A stretch of 64,000 bases of DNA, from contig NZ_CP024190.1 of NCBI RefSeq assembly GCF_003391395.1, positions 4,464,001 through 4,528,000 of the forward strand, written 5' to 3'. The notes beneath the pieces were generated by a model that saw only the letters and a list, made by a program, of their open reading frames with translations, did no database searches and was not told where the DNA came from. This document shows, piece after piece, positions 38,701 to 45,745 of the stretch. Position 1 is the first letter of the stretch; every line of letters begins with the position of its first letter. This stretch comes from Mycobacterium marinum. Lineage in GTDB: Bacteria; Actinomycetota; Actinomycetes; Mycobacteriales; Mycobacteriaceae. Both the position numbers and the translations under genes were made by a program.

Positions 38701-41700
38701 AGCCACCCGAAATAAATGCGATGGCATTGTTTCTTTCATGGCCCTACACGAGCGGACAGATCAAGACTTTCCTGGAATATCAACGGCCCTATTGTCGACG
38801 CTTCATATTGTGCAATCCTATGGCGACTCCAGACTTGATCTACCATTATGGGTAATCACCCAAGGCGGGGCACAAGTCAACCCAGACGACGTTTTAACGC
38901 CCAGCCAGTCAGCGGTTTGGGGGCTAGGGCAGTCGGCTTGCCTCGAACATCCCACCTGGTGGGGCGGGCTTGTCGATCTGCCGGTGAGTCCAACACCACA
39001 AGATTTCAACCGCCTGCAAGCCATCTTGACCTGCCAGCAATCGGAAGACCAACTCGCAATACGCGCGGCCGGTGTGAGCGCCCGACGACTCCACAAAGCC
39101 TCGCTACCGCAAGCTCGCATGCGTACTTGGAAAGTATCGGGAACTGCTCTTGTCACCGGCGTCACAGGCCATCTAGGTCAGCACATTGCCCGCTGGCTAG
39201 CGCAGGCCGGAACCAGCCATCTTGTCCTGCTCAGCCGTACCGCTGCAGAACACCCGCAGGTAGCCGAGTTGGAAAAAGAGCTCAACTCCGCGGGAATAAC
39301 CACGACGTCGATATCGGTCGATGTGACCGATCGAGACGCTTTAGCCGCCGTTGTCGCCCAAACACGCACTGAACATGGACCAATCCACACGGTCGTGCAC
39401 GCCGCAGCTCATATCGGGCTGGTCACCACTACCGAAACAACGATTGACGAATTCACCAAATCTTTCGCCGCCAAAGCACTGGGCGCGGAAAATTTGATAG
39501 CCGTTCTGGAAGATCAGCCACCACAAACGTTCATCATGTTCTCTTCAGCGGCGGCAACGTGGGGCGGTACCCGCCAAGGTGCATACGCGGCCGCTAACGC
39601 TTATATCGAAGCACTCGTAACGCGGTTACGCGGTCGCGGTTGCCACGCTATAGCCCCAGCGTGGGGGGCCTGGACAGACGACAGAACAACATCGCAAGAA
39701 GTTGTGGGATATTTCAGCCGCATCGGGCTTCATCAAATATCCCCCGATATCGCCTTCGCCGCACTTCAACAATCCCTCGACGTAGACGACACCCTGATTA
39801 CGATCGCCGATGTCGACTGGAGTCAATTCCGAGACGTATTCACCACTACTGGCCGCGCCCACACCCTACTGGCCGAGCTGGGCACCACCCAACCCCAGAC
39901 AGCCGAAATTCCCGCCATCACCGAAAACTCCCACTACGCCGCACAGCTAGCCAAGCAAACCCCGCAGCAGCAATTGACGACGCTGATCGAGTTGGTGACC
40001 ACTGTGACTGCCGCGGTATTAGCGCACCCCGACCCGGCAATGTTGGATCCCGACCTGTCCTTCAAGGACCTCGGCATCGACTCGCTGAGCGCGCTCGAGC
40101 TACGTAACACCTTGACTCGGGACACCGGCTTGACGTTGCCCGCGACGCTGGTCTTCGACCATCCCACCCCTACCACAGTCGCTGAACATCTGTTGGACCT
40201 GCTCAGCGGTGCGACCAGCCCGACCCTGGCCGTCGCCCCGACGCAAGTCGATCTGGATGCCCCGGTCGCAGTGGTGGGCATGGCGTGTCGTTTGCCTGGT
40301 GGCATCGAGTCGGCCGCGGGTTTGTGGGACGTGGTCAGCAATGGCATCGATGTGATGAGTGGCTTTCCCACCGATCGGGGCTGGGATGTGGCGGGACTGT
40401 TCGACCCCGATCCCGACGCAGTGGGCAAGACCTACACCCGCTACGGAGGATTTGTGGCGGACGTGGCCGGCTTTGATGCCGAATTTTTCGGGATCTCCGC
40501 GCGAGAAGCAATCACGATGGATCCTCAACAGCGGGTGCTGCTGGAAGTGTGTTGGCAAGCGCTGGAACACGCGGGCATCGACCCGACCACCCTGGAAGGC
40601 TCGAACACCGGAGTGTTCATCGGGATCGGGGCGCAGAGCTACGTGAGTGCCCATTCCGGCGTTGAGGGTTACGCCCTAACAGGCGCCTCCACCAGTGTGG
40701 CCTCGGGCCGGGTGGCTTATGTGTTGGGGTTGCAAGGCCCAGCAATCACGGTAGACACCGCATGTTCGTCGTCGCTGGTAGCAACCCATCTAGCATGTCA
40801 ATCCCTGCGTAACGGCGAATCCAGCCTGGCTCTTGCCGGTGGAGCCACGATCATGGCCACACCCACGCCGTTTATCGAGTTCGCTCGGCAACGCGGACTG
40901 GCCGCCGATGGACGGTGCAAAGCGTTCGCAGCCGCCGCCGATGGGACCGGCTGGGGCGAAGGTGCTGCAGTCCTGGTGTTGGAACGTCTAAGCGACGCAC
41001 GCCGAAATCGCCATCCAGTACTTGCCGTCATCGCGGGATCAGCAGTCAACCAAGACGGCGCATCAAACGGACTGAGCGCCCCCAACGGGCCAGCCCAACA
41101 ACGTGTTATCGCTCAGGCGGCCGCCAACGCGGGAATTGCCCTGGACCAGGTCGATGTGGTCGAAGCCCACGGCACCGGCACAACCTTGGGTGATCCGATC
41201 GAGGCCGGCGCGCTAATCGCCACCTACGGCACCCACCGCGATCCCGAGCATCCCCTGTGGCTGGGATCGGTGAAATCCAACATCGGACACACCCAACACG
41301 CGGCCGGCGCCGCCGGACTGATCAAAATGATCCAAGCCCTCAACCACGCCGTCTTACCCGCCACCCTGCACATCGATCAACCCAGTCCGCACATCGACTG
41401 GTCAACCGGCACCGTGCAATTACTGACCGAGGCAACGCCCTGGCCCAAGACTGAGCATCTTCGCACCGCAGCGGTTTCGGCCTTCGGGGTCAGCGGCACC
41501 AACGCACACCTGATCGTGCAGCAACCCCCACCAGAAGCGCCGGAAACCATTGCCGACCCCGAAACCACACAGCTTCCTCAACAGCCTCTATTACACATTT
41601 GGCCGGTATCAGCACATACTCCCGCAGCGTTGACAGCTCAAGCACAGCAACTTAGCGAATACCTCACCCACCACGAAGACCTAAGCCTTACCGATCTGGC

Positions 41701-44700
41701 CCACAGCCTGGCCACCACCCGTACCCATCACCCCTACCGCGCGGCTGTGACCGTACCCGGTGACACCGACAACACCCGCGACGACCTTCTGGCAGGTCTA
41801 CACTCCCTAGCCGCCAACCAATCCCACCCAGGAGTGACCTACCACCACTACCGGCTAGGCCAGGCCGGTAAAACAGTGTTCGTTTTCCCCGGCCAGGGCA
41901 GCCAATACGCCGGCATGGGCGCACAGCTTTATCGTCAACACCCCGTTTTCACTACCGCTATCGATGAGGTGTGCGCGGCGGTGGACAAGCATTTAGATGT
42001 TCCGTTGCGCGAGGTGATGTTCACCGAGCCAGAGTTGCTGCAGCAGACTATTTATGCACAACCCGCATTGTTCGCGTTCGGCGTGGCCATGCACGCCGTA
42101 TTGACCCAGGCAGGAGTTAATCCTGACTATTTGCTCGGTCATTCAGTGGGAGAACTGACCGCAGCGCATGTGGCTGGGGTGCTTTCTCTGGAAGAAGCCG
42201 CGGTGTTGGTGTGCGCACGGGGCCGGTTGATGCAAAGCTGCACCCCCGGAGCAATGATGGCCATATCGGCCAGCGAGCCTGCCGTAGCCGCCATGCTCGA
42301 AAACCATCCCGAAGTGGTCATTGCCGCGGTTAACGGCCCCACTTCAGTCGCGGTTGCCGGGCCCGCTGAACAACTCAACGCCCTACACGAGCACTGCAAT
42401 AACAACAACCATAAAGTCACGTTATTGCGGGTTAGCCATGCGTTCCACTCACCGGCCATGGATCCGATATTGACCGAGTTCGAGACCATCGCTAACCGGT
42501 TGAGCTACCGCCCGCACAGCGTGCCCATCATCTCCAACCTGACCGGCTCACTTGCCACAGTCGAGCAACTCACATCGCCCCGCTATTGGGCACAGCATGT
42601 ACGGGAGCCAGTGCGGTTTCATGACGGCGTTACCGGCTTGTTGGCAGGCGGAGAACAAGTGTTTGTGGAACTGTCCCCGCACCCGGTACTGGCATCAGCA
42701 CTCACCGACGCATTAGCCGACACTGGCCAGCTCACTCAATCAGCGGTAGTGACAACGTTGCGTCGGGACCGTCCCGACATGGATATGGTGGCCAACGCAA
42801 TCGCGAACTTGCACGTCCACGGCCACAGCCCGTCATGGCAAAAGATCTACCCCGGCGCTACCACGGTGGAATTACCCACCTACCCATTCCAGCGCCGCCG
42901 CTACTGGCTAGACCCCGCCCCCCGAGCAGATGTCGGCGCCGCCGGACTCGATCAACCTGAGCATCCCCTGCTGGGAGCGGTCACCGAACTAGCAGATCAA
43001 GACCAAATTGTGCTCAGCGGACGACTGTCCACCAGCGTGCACCGCTGGCTAGCGGGCCACCAACTCGGCGACACGGCGGTACTGCCCGTGACCGCACTCA
43101 TTGACATGGCCCTCTACGCCGGCGAACACACCGGCTGCCCCACCATCGACGAACTCGTCCTACAAACCCCACTCACCCTCACCCCCGACGCCGCCACCGA
43201 TCTACAGATCAGCGTGACCGCCCCCGACGAACAAAACCGGCGAACATTTAGCGTCCACGCCCGCACCAGTGAACACCCACACCAGCACAGCACCTGGGTC
43301 TTGCACGCCAGCGGAACACTGAGCAACCACCGGTCCCGCATGCTTTCCCCGACAACACCCTTCACCGCGAGGCCAACCCTCAATGCTGTTGATCAAGAAG
43401 GCTTCTACGAGGAGCTCGCTCAACACGGCGTGTGCTACAACGGCGCGTTTCGCGCACTGCACAGTCTCGAAAACGACCCCACCGATACCAACACCACTTG
43501 CGCGGAAGTCGCCCTACCCGCCGACACCGATGTCGACGGCTACGGCATCCACCCCGCCCTACTCGATGCCGCCTTGCAGCCTCTCGCTGCCGCCTTGACC
43601 GACACCGATGCCTCTCCCGCGCCAACCCCACGGATGCCCTTCGCGATTACCGGAGTGAACCTCCATGCGACCGGGGCTCGCCGGTTACTCGTCCAACTCA
43701 CCGCGACTGGCGCCGACACCTTCAGCCTGCATGCCACTGACCCGGCCGGAGCGACGGTGATCACCATCAACGCGCTCACCCTACGTGCGCTACCCGATAC
43801 TGGCAGCCTGCAACCCACCGGGATCTCACGCCGAGGGTTGCTCCAGCTGACCTGGCCTGTACTACCCCCCGACACACTCTCGACCGCGCCAGTATTGCCA
43901 CCGTTAGCGCTCGTCAGCTCTTACCCCGACGACCTTGCCTCCACGTTGGGCCAATCGACTCAATGCGCCGTCTACACCGATCTAGCAGCAGTACAGCCCT
44001 GCCCACCAGTGGTGCTCTGGGACCTCACCACCTCCCAACCAACCCAGGGCGACCTCCTGCACCGGGTGCATACCCTGACCCAACACACCCTGGCCGGGCT
44101 ACAAAACTGGCTGAACCGCCCCGACACCACCGACACCCATCTCGTCGTCCTGACCCGCCACGCCATCACCACCAGCCCCGATGACCTGGCCCCCGACCCC
44201 GCCCAAGCCGCAACCGCCGCCCTAATCCACACCACCCAAAACGAACACCCCAACCGCATCACCCTCATCGACATCGACAACACCCCCACCACCGCCCAGA
44301 CGCTAACCAACGTCTTGGCCACCCTGACCAACCCCACCTCAGCCCCCACCGAACCCCAACTCGCCCTACGCCACGGCACCCCCCACACCCCCCGACTCAC
44401 CCCCACCACAGCCGAGACCACCACCACCTCACCCCCCGTGGAATTCGACCCCGCGGGCACGGTGCTCATTACCGGCGGCACCGGCATGTTGGGCGCCGTA
44501 TTTGCCGAACACATGATTGCCCAATACGGGGCACGGCATCTGCTGCTGGTCTCTCGCAGCGGCCCAGACGCACCAGGAGCCGACAACCTTTACCAACGAC
44601 TCACCCAACTCGGCGCCCAAATCACCATCACCGCGTGTGACACCAGCGACCCCACCCAACTCGCCACACTGTTGGCCAATATCCCCAGCGAACAACCGCT

Positions 44701-45745
44701 ACGGGCGGTCATCCACACCGCCGCCGTCCTGCATGACGCTGTACTCACCGAACTAAGCCCCGACCAACTCGACACGGTATTAACCGCCAAAGCCGACACC
44801 GCCTGGCATCTCCATCAGCTCACCGCCCACATCGATCTCGACGCATTCGTCATGTTCTCCTCAGCGGCAGGAGTATTGGGGGCCCAAGGGCAAGCCAACT
44901 ATGCAGCAGCGAACGCCTTCCTCGACGCACTAGCCCACCACCGTCACCACCATGGCTTGCCCGCCACCAGCCTGGCCTGGGGCTACTGGCAAACACCCGG
45001 GATAGCAGCACACCTCGACACGGTGAATCAGGCCCGCTTCACCCGCAACCTGATCCCCATCACCACCGAACACGGCCTCGCCCTATTCGACGCTGCTCTC
45101 GTCTCCCGACAACCTCACTTGGTCCCAGCCCCCCTCAACACCCGAACCCTGGCCCGCCACGCCCGCCAAGGTGTCCTACCCGCAATTCTGTCCGCACTTA
45201 CCAACATGCGCCGACACGCCACAATCGGCAGCGCCGAGACGTTGACCGCGCAACTCGCCACTCAAACCCCGGAACAACAGTTGGCCACACTGACCAGGTT
45301 GGTCACTACCGCAACCGCCGCGGTGTTGGCTCACCCCGACCCGGCCACACTCGAGCCCGACCTCCCCTTCAAAGATCTCGGAATTGACTCACTAACTGCC
45401 CTAGAACTACGCAACACCTTGACCCGAGACACCGGCGCATCCCTACCCGCCACCTTGGTTTTCGATCACCCCACCCCTAGCGCTATCGCCCAATACCTGA
45501 ACATTCAACTATCGGGAAACAGCACCATTAGCCGGGCCCAGGATCCAGAAGAGATCGAAATGCAGAACCTCATCGCAAAAATCCCAACACAACAACTCAT
45601 AAGATCCGGGATTCTCAACACTCTCCGTGAAATTGCCGATAGTGAGCATTCCTCACACACCAACGAAAGACACGACAACGTGGCGACGATGAACCTTGAT
45701 CAGCTCCTCACCGCTCTAGGCGACCAAAAGGGAATACAAATATGA
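30944..45745 (+). CDS. Type I modular PKS, three modules (PKS3)
   Basis: A 4933-residue enzyme. I chose the ATG at 30944 (MENEERLRKYLQKAANDLRK, a classic docking coil, with GGAGAG upstream) over an in-frame ATG at 30857 that lies inside PKS2. Module A: KS Cys193, AT Ser651 in GHSQGE with YASH at 751 (methylmalonyl), KR with TGVTGHLG, Trp1334 and Tyr1342 and no LDD (A type), no DH, ACP Ser1508. Module B: KS Cys1735, AT Ser2195 in GHSVGE with HAFH at 2293 (malonyl), A-type KR Trp2873/Tyr2881, ACP Ser3047. Module C: KS Cys3274, malonyl AT Ser3734, DH His4039 (HQLGDTAVLP) and Asp4208, KR Tyr4653 with LHD (B type), ACP Ser4816. A C-terminal docking region ends the protein. Modules A/B and B/C share almost perfect repeats. 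Predicted output: two hydroxylated units (one methyl-branched), then an olefin. Confidence 0.95.
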   Translation: MENEERLRKYLQKAANDLRKSNKRVRELERRTVEPVAVVGMACRFPGGADSPDGLWQMVSEGRDVVSEFPSDRGWDLGGLYDPDPDRVGYVHARAGGFLYGVAEFDAGFFGISPREALGMDPQQRLILEIAWETFESASIDPQSLRGSQTGVFAGTMTSCYGVGIDNVTSAVSGRVAYAFGFEGPAVTVDTACSSSLVAIHQACQSLRGGECSMALAGGVTVMATPDVFAEFARQRGLSADGRCKAFAASADGTGFGEGAGLVLLERLSDARRNRHPVLAVIRGSAVNQDGASNGLTAPNGPAQERVIRSAVAAAGLRVADVDVVEAHGTGTTLGDPIEAHALLATYGADRDAEQPLWLGSVKSNMGHTQAAAGVAGLIKMIQAINHAVLPPTLHVDAPSPHIDWSAGAVRLLTEAIPWPDTGRARTAGISSFGISGTNAHLIVQEAPQDNTADPSPSDVCEPLFRVWPVSGRTAEALSAQAERLGQYLVDHPDLDLTDLAYSLATTRAHHAYRAAVTVPGDTDNTRDDLLAGLHSLAANQSHPGVTYHHYRLGQAGKTVFVFPGQGSQYAGMGAQLYRQHPVFTTAIDACDAELRPYTGWSVRDVICLDPDAPSLELVEVIQPVLFAVMIALAETLRGYGIVPDAVIGHSQGEIAAAYIAGALSLAEAAKVVALRSAALAQLAGTGTMASVLLSPEDLRPLLQPWNTQISIAAINGPAHTIISGDTAAVDQFIGTCEDGGVQIRPIAVDYASHSAHVERLREHLLHELADLNPQPARIPLYSTVASELSEHPLDTTAMDADYWYRNLREPVEFYSCVAQLLAHSERVFVELSPHPVLASALTDALADTGQLTQSAVVTTLRRDRPDMDMVANAIANLHVHGHSPSWQKIYPGATTVELPTYPFQRRRYWLAAPTPTPATVSDPAEVALWDAVNDDAVDTVAQVLRIDNAQSIVSLGPVVRALREWRKELRDRSAVDQLRYQVGWRNVTPNTFPQTRRRWLVLTLPEQSDDVWVAGFSARSADSVAMLTIDPHMLDRHSLAALLADEATRNKCDGIVSFMALHERTDQDFPGISTALLSTLHIVQSYGDSRLDLPLWVITQGGAQVNPDDVLTPSQSAVWGLGQSACLEHPTWWGGLVDLPVSPTPQDFNRLQAILTCQQSEDQLAIRAAGVSARRLHKASLPQARMRTWKVSGTALVTGVTGHLGQHIARWLAQAGTSHLVLLSRTAAEHPQVAELEKELNSAGITTTSISVDVTDRDALAAVVAQTRTEHGPIHTVVHAAAHIGLVTTTETTIDEFTKSFAAKALGAENLIAVLEDQPPQTFIMFSSAAATWGGTRQGAYAAANAYIEALVTRLRGRGCHAIAPAWGAWTDDRTTSQEVVGYFSRIGLHQISPDIAFAALQQSLDVDDTLITIADVDWSQFRDVFTTTGRAHTLLAELGTTQPQTAEIPAITENSHYAAQLAKQTPQQQLTTLIELVTTVTAAVLAHPDPAMLDPDLSFKDLGIDSLSALELRNTLTRDTGLTLPATLVFDHPTPTTVAEHLLDLLSGATSPTLAVAPTQVDLDAPVAVVGMACRLPGGIESAAGLWDVVSNGIDVMSGFPTDRGWDVAGLFDPDPDAVGKTYTRYGGFVADVAGFDAEFFGISAREAITMDPQQRVLLEVCWQALEHAGIDPTTLEGSNTGVFIGIGAQSYVSAHSGVEGYALTGASTSVASGRVAYVLGLQGPAITVDTACSSSLVATHLACQSLRNGESSLALAGGATIMATPTPFIEFARQRGLAADGRCKAFAAAADGTGWGEGAAVLVLERLSDARRNRHPVLAVIAGSAVNQDGASNGLSAPNGPAQQRVIAQAAANAGIALDQVDVVEAHGTGTTLGDPIEAGALIATYGTHRDPEHPLWLGSVKSNIGHTQHAAGAAGLIKMIQALNHAVLPATLHIDQPSPHIDWSTGTVQLLTEATPWPKTEHLRTAAVSAFGVSGTNAHLIVQQPPPEAPETIADPETTQLPQQPLLHIWPVSAHTPAALTAQAQQLSEYLTHHEDLSLTDLAHSLATTRTHHPYRAAVTVPGDTDNTRDDLLAGLHSLAANQSHPGVTYHHYRLGQAGKTVFVFPGQGSQYAGMGAQLYRQHPVFTTAIDEVCAAVDKHLDVPLREVMFTEPELLQQTIYAQPALFAFGVAMHAVLTQAGVNPDYLLGHSVGELTAAHVAGVLSLEEAAVLVCARGRLMQSCTPGAMMAISASEPAVAAMLENHPEVVIAAVNGPTSVAVAGPAEQLNALHEHCNNNNHKVTLLRVSHAFHSPAMDPILTEFETIANRLSYRPHSVPIISNLTGSLATVEQLTSPRYWAQHVREPVRFHDGVTGLLAGGEQVFVELSPHPVLASALTDALADTGQLTQSAVVTTLRRDRPDMDMVANAIANLHVHGHSPSWQKIYPGATTVELPTYPFQRRRYWLAAPTPTPATVSDPAEVALWDAVNDDAVDTVAQVLRIDNAQSIVSLGPVVRALREWRKELRDRSAVDQLRYQVGWRNVTPNTFPQTRRRWLVLTLPEQSDDVWVAGFSARSADSVAMLTIDPHMFDRHSLAALLADEATRNKCDGIVSFMALHERTDQDFPGISTALLSTLHIVQSYGDSRLDLPLWVITQGGAQVNPDDVLTPSQSAVWGLGQSACLEHPTWWGGLVDLPVSPTPQDFNRLQAILTCQQSEDQLAIRAAGVSARRLHKASLPQARMRTWKVSGTALVTGVTGHLGQHIARWLAQAGTSHLVLLSRTAAEHPQVAELEKELNSAGITTTSISVDVTDRDALAAVVAQTRTEHGPIHTVVHAAAHIGLVTTTETTIDEFTKSFAAKALGAENLIAVLEDQPPQTFIMFSSAAATWGGTRQGAYAAANAYIEALVTRLRGRGCHAIAPAWGAWTDDRTTSQEVVGYFSRIGLHQISPDIAFAALQQSLDVDDTLITIADVDWSQFRDVFTTTGRAHTLLAELGTTQPQTAEIPAITENSHYAAQLAKQTPQQQLTTLIELVTTVTAAVLAHPDPAMLDPDLSFKDLGIDSLSALELRNTLTRDTGLTLPATLVFDHPTPTTVAEHLLDLLSGATSPTLAVAPTQVDLDAPVAVVGMACRLPGGIESAAGLWDVVSNGIDVMSGFPTDRGWDVAGLFDPDPDAVGKTYTRYGGFVADVAGFDAEFFGISAREAITMDPQQRVLLEVCWQALEHAGIDPTTLEGSNTGVFIGIGAQSYVSAHSGVEGYALTGASTSVASGRVAYVLGLQGPAITVDTACSSSLVATHLACQSLRNGESSLALAGGATIMATPTPFIEFARQRGLAADGRCKAFAAAADGTGWGEGAAVLVLERLSDARRNRHPVLAVIAGSAVNQDGASNGLSAPNGPAQQRVIAQAAANAGIALDQVDVVEAHGTGTTLGDPIEAGALIATYGTHRDPEHPLWLGSVKSNIGHTQHAAGAAGLIKMIQALNHAVLPATLHIDQPSPHIDWSTGTVQLLTEATPWPKTEHLRTAAVSAFGVSGTNAHLIVQQPPPEAPETIADPETTQLPQQPLLHIWPVSAHTPAALTAQAQQLSEYLTHHEDLSLTDLAHSLATTRTHHPYRAAVTVPGDTDNTRDDLLAGLHSLAANQSHPGVTYHHYRLGQAGKTVFVFPGQGSQYAGMGAQLYRQHPVFTTAIDEVCAAVDKHLDVPLREVMFTEPELLQQTIYAQPALFAFGVAMHAVLTQAGVNPDYLLGHSVGELTAAHVAGVLSLEEAAVLVCARGRLMQSCTPGAMMAISASEPAVAAMLENHPEVVIAAVNGPTSVAVAGPAEQLNALHEHCNNNNHKVTLLRVSHAFHSPAMDPILTEFETIANRLSYRPHSVPIISNLTGSLATVEQLTSPRYWAQHVREPVRFHDGVTGLLAGGEQVFVELSPHPVLASALTDALADTGQLTQSAVVTTLRRDRPDMDMVANAIANLHVHGHSPSWQKIYPGATTVELPTYPFQRRRYWLDPAPRADVGAAGLDQPEHPLLGAVTELADQDQIVLSGRLSTSVHRWLAGHQLGDTAVLPVTALIDMALYAGEHTGCPTIDELVLQTPLTLTPDAATDLQISVTAPDEQNRRTFSVHARTSEHPHQHSTWVLHASGTLSNHRSRMLSPTTPFTARPTLNAVDQEGFYEELAQHGVCYNGAFRALHSLENDPTDTNTTCAEVALPADTDVDGYGIHPALLDAALQPLAAALTDTDASPAPTPRMPFAITGVNLHATGARRLLVQLTATGADTFSLHATDPAGATVITINALTLRALPDTGSLQPTGISRRGLLQLTWPVLPPDTLSTAPVLPPLALVSSYPDDLASTLGQSTQCAVYTDLAAVQPCPPVVLWDLTTSQPTQGDLLHRVHTLTQHTLAGLQNWLNRPDTTDTHLVVLTRHAITTSPDDLAPDPAQAATAALIHTTQNEHPNRITLIDIDNTPTTAQTLTNVLATLTNPTSAPTEPQLALRHGTPHTPRLTPTTAETTTTSPPVEFDPAGTVLITGGTGMLGAVFAEHMIAQYGARHLLLVSRSGPDAPGADNLYQRLTQLGAQITITACDTSDPTQLATLLANIPSEQPLRAVIHTAAVLHDAVLTELSPDQLDTVLTAKADTAWHLHQLTAHIDLDAFVMFSSAAGVLGAQGQANYAAANAFLDALAHHRHHHGLPATSLAWGYWQTPGIAAHLDTVNQARFTRNLIPITTEHGLALFDAALVSRQPHLVPAPLNTRTLARHARQGVLPAILSALTNMRRHATIGSAETLTAQLATQTPEQQLATLTRLVTTATAAVLAHPDPATLEPDLPFKDLGIDSLTALELRNTLTRDTGASLPATLVFDHPTPSAIAQYLNIQLSGNSTISRAQDPEEIEMQNLIAKIPTQQLIRSGILNTLREIADSEHSSHTNERHDNVATMNLDQLLTALGDQKGIQI
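31751..32710 (+). repeat. KS C-terminal half plus linker, three copies
   Basis: The second half of the PKS3 module A KS with its AT linker is repeated at 46582-47541 (PKS4, offset 14831) and 54866-55825 (PKS5, offset 23115). The copies are near-identical although the KS N-terminal half of PKS4 is clearly different from that of PKS3, so the boundary lies within the KS. Confidence 0.9.
32429..34646 (+). repeat. Methylmalonyl-AT plus A-type KR block, duplicated at the window end
   Basis: Matches 61783-64000 (offset 29354) with very few substitutions and continues past the window edge. It covers the KS-AT linker, the whole methylmalonyl AT and the first part of the KR. Confidence 0.93.
33425..42907 (+). 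repeat. 4,617-bp tandem module repeat within PKS3
   Basis: Sequence 33425-38290 matches 38042-42907 at a constant offset of 4617, so the region is two unit copies plus a 249-bp partial third. The unit spans AT end, A-type KR, ACP, next KS and malonyl AT. Over about 4.87 kb I found a single amino-acid change (HMLDRHS against HMFDRHS; CTC to TTC). Confidence 0.95.
36302..36679 (+). repeat. KS internal segment shared with PKS5 module 2
   Basis: About 378 bp of the module B KS recur at 61027-61404 (offset 24725), and at 40919-41296 within the tandem repeat. Sequence on either side in PKS5 is more diverged, again suggesting patchy conversion. Confidence 0.85.
41735..45219 (+). repeat. Malonyl-AT/DH/KR block shared by PKS3 module C and PKS4
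   Basis: About 3.49 kb recur at 47311-50798. The offset is 5576, then 5579 after one extra ACC triplet in PKS4 near 50000. Only a few substitutions are visible, such as CTGGGAGCG against CTGGCAGCG. Similarity stops abruptly in the KR-ACP linker. Confidence 0.93.
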
